From: Actinomycetes bacterium
GTDB taxonomy: Bacteria > Actinomycetota > Acidimicrobiia > Acidimicrobiales > Acidimicrobiaceae
DNA: 5,957 nucleotides
Assembly (NCBI GenBank): GCA_021844725.1
Contig: JAKBSX010000211.1
Coordinates: forward strand, 1 to 5,957
Reading direction: 5' to 3'
In this document: positions 1-5,768 of the stretch, one piece after another
Layout: each line of letters opens with the position of its first letter
How positions within the stretch are numbered: position 1 is the first letter of the stretch
The notes under the pieces: model-generated
The model's input: only the letters and a program-made list of their open reading frames with translations
Databases searched by the model: none
What the model was told of the DNA's origin: nothing
Translations under genes and position numbers: made by a program

Positions 1-2260
1 CAACATATACCAATGTCTTTTTCAATTGAACTTTCTCATCTTTATGTGTCCCACCAAGATACACTTTCTTGTAGGAGAATATTGAACGTCGTAATCGCAT
101 TTTGCCAAACGAGCATACCGCACCTCTGAGTTTCTTCTTTTCTATCTCATCATCGATGCTTACATTATCAACCGGAATAGCGACGGTGTAGTATTCTACT
201 TCCTTTTTTTCCATTTCAGCAATTTTCTTCCTAAAATCCAGATTGGAAACTACGTACTGCTCATCCTGGTCGGTCCAAACAGCTTCCGGGTGCAAATCTC
301 TTATTACTGTCGCTTCATCCATAACACCAACTTTCGTGCCGTTCCACATTATATCAAAATTTGATTTAGATATGGGATTTCTGAGAGAATTGTAGACCGG
401 CTCCCCTGATTTCCATACTAATTTTACTTGTGAATTACGCAGACGTTCAATTATAGCACCTTCATCGCCGATCAACTTTTTGGCTTCCCCACTACTGATG
501 CGGAAATACTTCTTCAACTCCGAATTACCAAGGCCGCCGTAGGACTCAGTTTCATATGAAGAGCAAAGCAGATGGGCTGAAAGAAGAAATTCATTCTGAG
601 GATTAATTTTGACAATTTCGGGGCTCTTGTCAAAAAATTCCTTAGGATGCCTCGCGTAATATTGTTCCAAAGGATTGTTTTGCATTAATAGCAATCCTAA
701 TCCTTCTCCTTTCCTTCCCGCGCGGCCGAACTCTTGTATCAATGATGCCGTAGATCCTGGATAACCAACTGCCACTGCAGCATTAATATCGCCAATATCG
801 ATTCCAAGTTCCAACGCATTAGTTCCGACAATTGCAACTATGTTGCCCATTGCCAAGTCTTTACCTATTTCTTCTCGCTTCTCAGGCGTAAGTGTGGCAG
901 TATATTCCCGTGTTAAATTTGCCATATCCTTGGTCGCAGAATCTTCTCGGAGCCTGGCGTTCAGGAATCGATACATGTTCTTTACTGAAAGGCGAGAACG
1001 GCCAAAAATTATTGTCTTGACGGCCTTCTTTTCACGAAGCAAAACTCGACTCAATATGTCAATAGCGATCGTAGATGGCTCGTGACGATTAGCCTGTTCA
1101 CCTCTTAAAAGTGGTGGATTAATCATGACTATCTTTCGTGCTTGAGATGGTGATGAATCTTCTTCTATTACCGTGAACGAGCTCAATCCAGTCAGAGCTT
1201 TTGCATGTTCCAGCGGGTTGCCTATAGTCGCAGAGCAAAGGATGAACTGCGGATTGGAACCTCTAAACTCACAGATTGCTCGCAACCTTCTCAGGACCAA
1301 TGAAACGTTCGATCCGAAAATGCCCTTATAGGAGTGTATTTCATCGAGGACGATGAATTTTAAACCGCTGAAGAATCTTTCCCACTTGAGGTTATTGCGG
1401 AGAATAGCCGTGTGAAGCATATCTGGATTAGTTATGAGGATATTGGGGTGTTCTTTCTCCCTCATGACTGTCCTCTCAAAGTTACTTGTAGCTCCGTCAT
1501 ATTTTCCCAAGCTCATTCGGACACCACCGATTGAGAATCTAAAGAACGATCCTTTTTGGCTTCCAAGTTTTTCATCTGAGTAATCTTCATCAAATTTCAA
1601 GATCTTCAGAATTTGGTCTTGGGCTAAGGCTTTAGTGGGATATATGTAAAGCGCGTGAGACTGTTGATCTTTCAACACACTATTTAATACAGGGATGTTG
1701 AAACACAGAGTCTTGCCGCTGGCAGCAGATGTGGATATGATTACATTCGTACCTGAAAGGGTTGCATCGATTGCTTTTACTTGATGGGCATATAGCTTCT
1801 TGGAGTTTATTCTCTGGTTCTCCAGAGACTCCACTAGTGGTCTCTCTATGTGGTGTTTAAGGTTAGAAAATTTAGCATCTCGCGCAGGGCTTTCATGTAC
1901 ATAAATGTCTGAGTCAATAAGGGTTTCACGAATCCGTTGAACAAACGGATCGGCTTTGAAAGAGGTGGGGTCAATGAAACTTGCCGGCAAGTCAGAAAGA
2001 TACTCAGCGAACTCTGGCTCAATTTCCACAGCCCCGAGGCAGTTGCCACAAAAGAATCCTTTGCGCTTACCATCGTAGTTATTTGGTAATCGCCAAGGAT
2101 GCTTCACTGTTTCCTGGTTGGGTGGTTGACCGCGGCCCATAACCTTTAGTTGCATACTTATTCGGCGTTCTCTCAGAATACCCGCGCGGTCAACAACTAC
2201 TTGAAGGAAATTTTCTTTATTTCTACAATCAAAGCACGTGGGCAAGTCAAGCACCGACAT
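1..2260 (-). CDS. MrfA/YprA-like DEAD/DEAH-box DNA repair helicase with N-terminal zinc-ribbon-like motif (C-terminus off the left edge)
   Basis: An open frame of 753 codons runs from ATG 2260 to the left edge without a stop. It is an ATP-dependent superfamily 2 helicase, expected to translocate on DNA during repair. Motifs in order: CxxC at residues 9-12 and 71-74 (zinc-ribbon-like); Q-motif LYAHQ 157-161; motif I SAASGKT 178-184; Ia YPTKALAQDQ 207-216; Ib TNPDMLH 277-283; motif II DEIH 306-309; motif III SAT 343-345; motif IV IIFGRSR 417-423; motif V GTNALELGIDIG 479-490; motif VI QEFGRAGRKG 509-518. The part after motif VI resembles the linker that precedes the cysteine-rich DUF1998 (MZB) domain in MrfA/YprA, and that domain should lie beyond base 1. 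Bacillus MrfA has about 750 residues in total, so this protein is longer, mainly through about 150 residues before motif I. An in-frame TGA near 2340 limits the start; a TTG is possible upstream, but ATG 2260 suits the TATA position. DISARM DrmA/DrmB-type context was considered, but no partner is visible. Confidence 0.93.
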   Translation of the reverse strand, partial: MSVLDLPTCFDCRNKENFLQVVVDRAGILRERRISMQLKVMGRGQPPNQETVKHPWRLPNNYDGKRKGFFCGNCLGAVEIEPEFAEYLSDLPASFIDPTSFKADPFVQRIRETLIDSDIYVHESPARDAKFSNLKHHIERPLVESLENQRINSKKLYAHQVKAIDATLSGTNVIISTSAASGKTLCFNIPVLNSVLKDQQSHALYIYPTKALAQDQILKILKFDEDYSDEKLGSQKGSFFRFSIGGVRMSLGKYDGATSNFERTVMREKEHPNILITNPDMLHTAILRNNLKWERFFSGLKFIVLDEIHSYKGIFGSNVSLVLRRLRAICEFRGSNPQFILCSATIGNPLEHAKALTGLSSFTVIEEDSSPSQARKIVMINPPLLRGEQANRHEPSTIAIDILSRVLLREKKAVKTIIFGRSRLSVKNMYRFLNARLREDSATKDMANLTREYTATLTPEKREEIGKDLAMGNIVAIVGTNALELGIDIGDINAAVAVGYPGSTASLIQEFGRAGRKGEGLGLLLMQNNPLEQYYARHPKEFFDKSPEIVKINPQNEFLLSAHLLCSSYETESYGGLGNSELKKYFRISSGEAKKLIGDEGAIIERLRNSQVKLVWKSGEPVYNSLRNPISKSNFDIMWNGTKVGVMDEATVIRDLHPEAVWTDQDEQYVVSNLDFRKKIAEMEKKEVEYYTVAIPVDNVSIDDEIEKKKLRGAVCSFGKMRLRRSIFSYKKVYLGGTHKDEKVQLKKTLVYV

Positions 2261-2279
2261 TGGTATATGTTGTATGGAG

Positions 2280-2287
2280 ATTATATA
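2280..2287 (-). promoter_or_regulatory. TATA-box-like promoter of the helicase gene
   Basis: On the minus strand this reads TATATAAT, centred about 24 bases before the helicase ATG at 2260. In archaea TATA boxes lie about 25 bases before the transcription start, so this predicts a transcript beginning at or within a few bases of the ATG (leaderless), consistent with the lack of a Shine-Dalgarno sequence. The same bases could be read as a bacterial -10 box, but no good -35 partner is seen. The assignment rests on position and composition only. Confidence 0.55.
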
Positions 2288-2368
2288 GCAATCTCTGAAA
2301 ATTCTACCGAAAACGTCAGATAAAGAATGTTCAGTCAATATTCAAAGCAAAGGATGTTGAGTTGCTTG

Positions 2369-2640
2369 TCACAGATGTGTGTTGGAATGGACCCCTGTTT
2401 TTAGAATTACTTTCTGCCCATTGGATTTGATATAACCACCTCCAGTACAAGCTGTCTCTTCCATTCCATGTAGAACTCTCTTGGCGTTGCCGTAGTCGTT
2501 GAATGCATTCGGCCGCTTCCTTGTACCTGCCGAATTCCATGGGCCAGATTTACTCGGTCTTGAGCGTGCTATGGAACGACTCGATGTGTCCCTGCTGTTC
2601 TGGAGTGCTCTTTGCGATGAATTCCTGCCATTCTATGATT
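2369..2640 (-). pseudogene. Decayed C-terminal part of an IS3-type (rve/DDE) transposase
   Basis: Read from about 2639 downward, the minus strand gives IIEWQEFIAKSTPEQQGHIE, then SFHSTLKTE, an in-frame TAA (2552-2550), IWPMEFGRYKEAAECI, a frameshift near 2504-2501, and FNDYGNAKRV in the next frame. That frame continues to a TGA at 2371-2369 that looks like the original terminator. The TPEQxGHIESFHSTLK block is the conserved segment around the catalytic glutamate of the IS3-type integrase-fold transposases. WPxEFxxYxEA and FNDYxxxKRV are the usual sequences that follow. A nonsense codon (expected Tyr before Ile-Trp-Pro), at least one frameshift, a second disruption just before 2640 and the absence of recognisable DD residues upstream show that it is dead. 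The usual HSALGY-like segment after KRV is also not recognisable. It lies immediately upstream of the helicase promoter, so the element inserted in or near the helicase 5' flank and then decayed. Confidence 0.8.
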
Positions 2641-3022
2641 TAACTTTGGCAGTGATTCAACTCTTAAGGGTTCCCGGCCAAGTCTAGGTCAAAACGATCC
2701 AATCCTCCAGAATTCGGGACTTTTGATATACTCAGGAATGAGTGCGACTTGGCAAAGATTTTGCAATATAGCAAATAGCCGCCAGTACTCTAACTGTTAT
2801 AAATCGCCTCCTTAGAAGACGATGGAACTATGCGACTCGCTCATTAAGGTTACCCGATATAAACTATTGAAGGCCAACAGGAAGCAACCATAAATGTGAG
2901 GAAGAAGGCAGAGCACAACACGAGAAACCAGTACTGGAATATTCTACGATGCCGCCAAGCTCTACCCTCATGACAGCCCAAGTAGTTCGCGCGCAATCTG
3001 CTTATCTACCTATACACCTATT
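2641..3022. other. Gene-free stretch, probably further degraded mobile-element DNA
   Basis: No frame on either strand gives a supportable protein here; stops are frequent in all frames. The part next to the IS3-type remnant probably once encoded the upstream half of that transposase: 2631-2640 still continues its reading frame for a few codons before a stop. On the minus strand a strong TAAGGAGGCG (2814-2805) resembles a Shine-Dalgarno sequence, but no start codon follows at a useful distance. No tRNA, CRISPR repeat or clear terminator is seen. Confidence 0.5.
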
Positions 3023-3052
3023 AATACGGATTTTATCCGTATTCTAATACGG
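3023..3052 (+). promoter_or_regulatory. Operator-like array of three alternating half-sites upstream of the RHH/DUF3800 pair
   Basis: AATACGGAT (3023-3031) and ATCCGTATT (3035-3043) form a perfect 9-bp inverted repeat around TTT. A third half-site, AATACGG (3046-3052), follows after two bases and forms a second perfect 7-bp inverted repeat with CCGTATT at 3037-3043. Alternating half-sites (right, left, right) are typical of operators that load several ribbon-helix-helix dimers. The array ends directly against the AT tract that looks like the TATA box, so occupancy would block the general transcription factors. The natural candidate ligand is the RHH protein encoded just downstream, giving negative autoregulation (inference). 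Confidence 0.75.
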
Positions 3053-3065
3053 AATAAATAAATAA
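3053..3065 (+). promoter_or_regulatory. TATA-box-like tract of the RHH/DUF3800 operon
   Basis: AATAAATAAATAA lies roughly 30 bases before ATG 3088, which places the predicted archaeal transcription start at or just before the start codon. No ribosome binding site precedes the ATG. The upstream edge overlaps the last operator half-site. Confidence 0.5.
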
Positions 3066-3087
3066 CCGACACAAGATTCTGCGTTAA

Positions 3088-3642
3088 ATGCCGGGTAACA
3101 AAGTCAAATTAACGTTGAGCGTCGATAAACAAGTTGTTGAGGCGGCAAAAAAACTAGGTCTTAATCTTTCAGACGTAACCGAGAACATATTGAGAGGATT
3201 TTCTTTCAGGCCAAGGCATTCAGACAAGGAAGAGCTCGTTGAGAAGTATCAAAACCTGTTTGATGCAATGAAGCCACTGTTACGCGAATTCGGCGCCAGC
3301 GTTTCTGTGGGAAAGGATGTAGCATATTACATAGGTGCTAAGGGACATTCAGAACCATTTGATGTTGAAATAATACTTCTATCAAATGGCCGATTCTTCA
3401 TTGATGAACTTGACCACGTTGTTAACGACGTTTCTGATCTTAACATTAATTCGCTTCATAGGCCGAAGAAGATACTTGAAAATCTCATAGTAGAACTCTC
3501 CAAGGGTGCAGACAGGCGCAAGGAAAAAATCAGAGAAATTGAAATGGCCAGAAGGATCATTGAAGCCCTGTCAGATTCGCTGATTAAAGACCGGATTGCC
3601 GACAAAGTTGTTAAGGACGAGTCGGCCGAGGGTGGGAATTGA
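3088..3642 (+). CDS. Ribbon-helix-helix (CcdA-antitoxin-like) DNA-binding protein
   Basis: 184 residues. The N-terminus reads as a ribbon-helix-helix domain: a beta strand KLTLSVD (residues 7-13), a first helix KQVVEAAKKLG (14-24), a turn, and a second helix NLSDVTENILRGF (26-38). This matches the CcdA-type antitoxin pattern (strand, helix with A/K-rich face, LGLN, S-x-x-x-E). Residues about 50-184 form a longer C-terminal part with no family I recognise: a mixed alpha/beta section around GASVSVGKDVAYYIGAK and FDVEIILLSNGRFFIDEL, then a charged helical tail (ADRRKEKIREIEMARRIIEA). Classical CcdA antitoxins have about 70-80 residues, so this C-terminal part is unusually large and could bind a partner or sense a ligand. 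The ATG follows a TATA-like tract at leaderless distance, and a three-half-site operator lies just upstream. The next gene starts within a few bases or overlaps, so the two are very probably one transcript. The protein is likely the operon's own repressor; an antitoxin role is inference. Confidence 0.85.
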   Translation: MPGNKVKLTLSVDKQVVEAAKKLGLNLSDVTENILRGFSFRPRHSDKEELVEKYQNLFDAMKPLLREFGASVSVGKDVAYYIGAKGHSEPFDVEIILLSNGRFFIDELDHVVNDVSDLNINSLHRPKKILENLIVELSKGADRRKEKIREIEMARRIIEALSDSLIKDRIADKVVKDESAEGGN

Positions 3643-3649
3643 ATGGGAA

Positions 3650-4438
3650 ATGGTGAAGGGATTCTTGACTGATCGATCACGTGGTGGACAGGAAAGGTCC
3701 TCCTCACGTGGAGGATCTGATTACGAAGAACTTGGCGCTCCAAACGACTTACTTGATGAAGAGGCAATTTGCTTCAGACTGCAACGACCAAATGCAAAGT
3801 GGCGCGGTTCCACTAAAAAAGTCATAGACGTTTTCATCGATGAATCAGGAGATCTAGGTTTCTCACAAAAAGCAACTGATACGTTTGTTGTCGCATGCGT
3901 GATAGTTGAAGATCCAGTTCTCCTTTCGAGGAAAATTCGCAAACGCATGCGTGAAATAAATGGAAGAAGCAAGAAGGAAATCTACGAATTCAAGTATAGC
4001 AACGACAGCCCTGAAGTCAGGAGTCAATTTTTTGAATTGATCAACAGCAGCGATATCGGGTTTTCGGTAATCGGTATAAATAAGAGGCTCGCACGATCAA
4101 TAGAGAAAAGCAATGTCAATGAATTGTACAGCGAAATGGTGGTGAAATGTCTGCTAGAAACAAGCCTAAGAAATTATAGAAAAGTGAACGCAACAGTTGA
4201 CAGAAAGAGAGGCGAGAACGTCTTGAGGAACTTCGAGGCACAGCTCAATGCTGCAATGAACTTACCCAGGGGCTCATTACACAGCTTGAAGATAACCGTA
4301 AGGTCGTCAAACAGAGATTCACGCGATGACAAATGCCTCCAAGTTGCCGACTATATTGCAGCCGCTTGCTTTCAAAAGACTGAAAAAGGATTAGATGACG
4401 GCGTTACCAATATCACACATCACTCAGTGCCGAAATAA
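3650..4438 (+). CDS. DUF3800 domain protein (RNase H-like fold), possible toxin or effector partner
   Basis: 262 residues from ATG 3650. The DUF3800 signature is clear: VIDVFIDESGDLGF at residues 58-71, with the acidic DESGD at 64-68, and near the C-terminus DDKCLQVADYIA (226-237) with Asp234. These acidic clusters are the hallmark of the family, which is thought to adopt an RNase H-like fold; nuclease activity is suspected for it but cannot be shown here. The start is uncertain: ATG 3596 in the same frame would add 18 residues and overlap the RHH gene by 47 bases, whereas ATG 3650 begins 7 bases after that gene's stop. Typical DUF3800 proteins begin almost at the DESGD strand, so the 57-residue N-terminal leader is extra. 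It is Arg/Ser/Gly-rich, contains SRGG twice (from a repeated TCACGTGG) and looks disordered. It has no promoter of its own and is presumably co-transcribed with the RHH gene. It ends in TAA followed by an A-rich run. Confidence 0.85.
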   Translation: MVKGFLTDRSRGGQERSSSRGGSDYEELGAPNDLLDEEAICFRLQRPNAKWRGSTKKVIDVFIDESGDLGFSQKATDTFVVACVIVEDPVLLSRKIRKRMREINGRSKKEIYEFKYSNDSPEVRSQFFELINSSDIGFSVIGINKRLARSIEKSNVNELYSEMVVKCLLETSLRNYRKVNATVDRKRGENVLRNFEAQLNAAMNLPRGSLHSLKITVRSSNRDSRDDKCLQVADYIAAACFQKTEKGLDDGVTNITHHSVPK

Positions 4439-4625
4439 TAAAAAAATAAGGGAACGGTGAACCTTATCCTAGATCCCAGGCCGTATCCACGACCGTCATT
4501 TCAGAGATAAGGCACCAGCATAGGCTGATTTTGATTCACCTGATTGCTTATTCTTTAATCTAATATTTAAGACTAAGCTGCCGATTCACGAAAAATATCC
4601 AGCCGCATATAATAGTGCTGACTTA

Positions 4626-4707
4626 GCCAATCTTAAATTGGCGCCAGAGCTCCATATTTACCCGAGCCCTTTAAATACTCAGATTTGCCGGCCCTATCTT
4701 AGATTGG
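4626..4707. repeat. Small hairpin and 12-base near-identical direct repeat
   Basis: GCCAAT (4626-4631) and ATTGGC (4637-4642) form a 6-bp stem with a 5-base loop. Its right part, ATCTTAAATTGG (4630-4641), recurs with one change as ATCTTAGATTGG (4696-4707), 66 bases downstream. The pair could be a weak binding-site repeat or remnant of a duplicated element end; chance is not excluded for sequences this short. Confidence 0.35.
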
Positions 4708-4786
4708 TTTTGGTGTGACTTTTTAACATTGAACGTAAAGCCGAGAAGAGAGCGCCGAGCCAATTTCCTCCGAACTCTCCTCATAC

Positions 4787-4843
4787 GATACAATTTTTCG
4801 CAATCACGTTCACCAAGATTAAGAACTTTTAGATAATTGTATC
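4787..4843. repeat. Spaced 9-bp perfect inverted repeat
   Basis: GATACAATT (4787-4795) is the exact reverse complement of AATTGTATC (4835-4843), with 39 bases between them. It could be a stem in a non-coding RNA, a regulatory looping site or a remnant of terminal inverted repeats. AT-richness makes coincidence possible. Confidence 0.35.
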
Positions 4844-4974
4844 AGACCATTACACAACTCACACCGTTACTTTATGTCTGCCGATTCGAGTAAAACGTGT
4901 AATTTGTGAGATGTTTAATTCGTTGGTGAAAGAGGCGAATTTCAGGAATAAAATGGCTTCAAGGCCAGCCTAGC

Positions 4975-5016
4975 GCATAATGATCTGGTTTATGTACATA
5001 AACCAGATCATTATGC
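4975..5016. repeat. Perfect 42-bp palindrome
   Basis: The left arm starts GCATAATGATCTGG and the sequence turns at TGTACA (4993-4998), with the centre between 4995 and 4996. All 21 positions of each arm match their reverse complement, with no spacer, and symmetry ends abruptly at 4974/5017. A loopless 42-bp palindrome is far beyond chance. It is not followed by a T-run, so a standard intrinsic terminator is unlikely. Possible roles are a binding site for a dimeric or tetrameric regulator, a recombination or transposition junction (two element ends fused head to head), a cruciform-forming site, or the hairpin stem of a small RNA. It lies 118 bases before the start of the winged-helix gene at 5134. 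Confidence 0.9.
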
Positions 5017-5119
5017 ATCAGCCCATGATGGCACAGTCTTATTCCTCTGCCATCGGCTTAATTTACTCACATTTTCTCTACCAATTGTGGCAAGAACGAT
5101 AATTGAAATACCGCGCTAT

Positions 5120-5166
5120 CATACTACTGAAATATGAGGAAAAATGAAGAAAAAATCAGTAGTATG
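5120..5166. repeat. 11-bp perfect inverted repeat flanking the start codon of the winged-helix gene
   Basis: CATACTACTGA (5120-5130) is the exact reverse complement of TCAGTAGTATG (5156-5166). The 25-base interval contains ATG 5134, and the right arm contains the alternative in-frame ATG 5164. In DNA it could be an operator pair; in RNA it would form a stem that loops out the first ATG and buries the second, which suggests translational or autoregulatory control. Confidence 0.65.
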
Positions 5167-5715
5167 TCATCAGTGACAATCGGGCGTAGCAAGGCTAGGT
5201 TAAGAGTGGTCCGCTGCAGAGGAAGAATCTACATTCAAGAAGTATTGTATTACTGGGATAGAACGTTAAAAAAGGGAGTCACCAAAGTCATTAGGCACAT
5301 AGGTCCGGCCGACCCAATCAATCACAATAGATACGCTATTGCAGAGATTTCGGCAGCACGACAGCGACTATATAAGGAACGTAATGAGAGATTGTCGCTT
5401 GAAGCAAAAAGAAAAAGCAATCAAAAGACTAAAAATGTGAAGCGCCAGTACTATCCCCTGAATCCTTCGGAGTGGATGCGTAGAAAAGTATTGGAAATAG
5501 TTGAGAGCGAAATGTATGGCATAACCAGGAATGGTGTCATCAACAAATTCGAAAAAGATGTTCATAGCCGCGATATTGACGAGAAGTCACTACCTACCAT
5601 AATTGGAATCACACTAACAGCCTTATACCGAGATAAGGCATTAGGACGGTCAGGAAATGGTATAAGAGGCAACCCATTTGTTTATAAGCGAGCTCCACGC
5701 AAAGAGGCGAAATGA
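5134..5715 (+). CDS. Small basic protein with transposase-N-like beta segment and C-terminal winged-helix-like domain
   Basis: 193 residues, strongly basic. Residues 31-63 (RIYIQEVLYYWDRTLKKGVT, then KVIRHIGPADPIN) resemble the short N-terminal beta-hairpin segment of IS1634/IS4-like transposases and related archaeal proteins, in which a line such as 'xYxxExxxYxDxxxGKxxxKxIxxLGP' precedes the catalytic domain. No DDE catalytic domain follows. A charged, probably helical linker (70-104) leads instead to residues 110-188, which look like a winged helix: helix WMRRKVLEIVESEMY, recognition-type turn ITRNGVINKF, helix PTIIGITLTALYRDKAL, and a Gly-rich wing GRSGNGIRGNPFVYKR. It is therefore probably a DNA-binding protein, perhaps a regulator derived from or linked to a mobile element. 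ATG 5134 gives the full frame; ATG 5164 would remove ten residues without harming any domain. No strong ribosome binding site or TATA box is visible. The start lies inside an inverted repeat that it might bind itself. I do not recognise a named family for the whole protein. Confidence 0.72.
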   Translation: MRKNEEKISSMSSVTIGRSKARLRVVRCRGRIYIQEVLYYWDRTLKKGVTKVIRHIGPADPINHNRYAIAEISAARQRLYKERNERLSLEAKRKSNQKTKNVKRQYYPLNPSEWMRRKVLEIVESEMYGITRNGVINKFEKDVHSRDIDEKSLPTIIGITLTALYRDKALGRSGNGIRGNPFVYKRAPRKEAK

Positions 5716-5768
5716 CTTTCTTTGATAGGTCTGTCGACATTTTGTTGTGGTCACGGCGTCTGTTCTTT

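Larger units (their letters stand above)
4439..5133. other. Intergenic region of about 700 bases with several repeats, no gene recognised
   Basis: Neither strand has a supportable reading frame. The stretch contains a small hairpin and a 12-base near-repeat (4626-4707), a spaced 9-bp inverted repeat (4787-4843), a perfect 42-bp palindrome (4975-5016), and the 10-base direct repeat CTGCCGATTC at 4578-4587 and 4878-4887 (exactly 300 bases apart). TTTAAATA near 4669-4676 is TATA-like on the plus strand and could start an unannotated small RNA, but nothing downstream identifies one. No tRNA T-loop/acceptor pattern and no CRISPR repeats were found. Confidence 0.6.

Noticed and set aside
840..1085. 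Plus-strand open frame of 81 codons
   Set aside because: It lies antisense to conserved helicase motifs IV-V and has no recognisable protein features; it is a shadow of the helicase gene.
1..2260. DISARM-like or other named defence helicase system
   Set aside because: Only the helicase is visible; no methylase, phospholipase-D or separate DUF1998 partner gene is present, and the motif pattern fits MrfA/YprA equally or better.
2331..2540. Minus-strand open frame beginning MEFGRYKEAAEC as a separate small gene
   Set aside because: The first residues are the middle of the decayed transposase after its premature stop, and the rest is out of frame with the true C-terminus.
2499..2687. Plus-strand open frame of 62 codons
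   Set aside because: It is the antisense of the transposase remnant, whose minus-strand similarity (TPEQQGHIESFHSTLK) explains the sequence.
2805..2814. Strong Shine-Dalgarno-like TAAGGAGGCG on the minus strand
   Set aside because: No start codon at a suitable distance and no reading frame follows it.
4975..5016. Palindrome as an intrinsic transcription terminator
   Set aside because: It has no loop, is AT-rich and is not followed by a T-run on either strand; it also lies more than 500 bases from the nearest upstream stop codon.
4439..5133. CRISPR array or tRNA gene in the intergenic region
   Set aside because: The repeats are too few, unequal and irregularly spaced for CRISPR, and no cloverleaf with T-loop and acceptor stem could be built.
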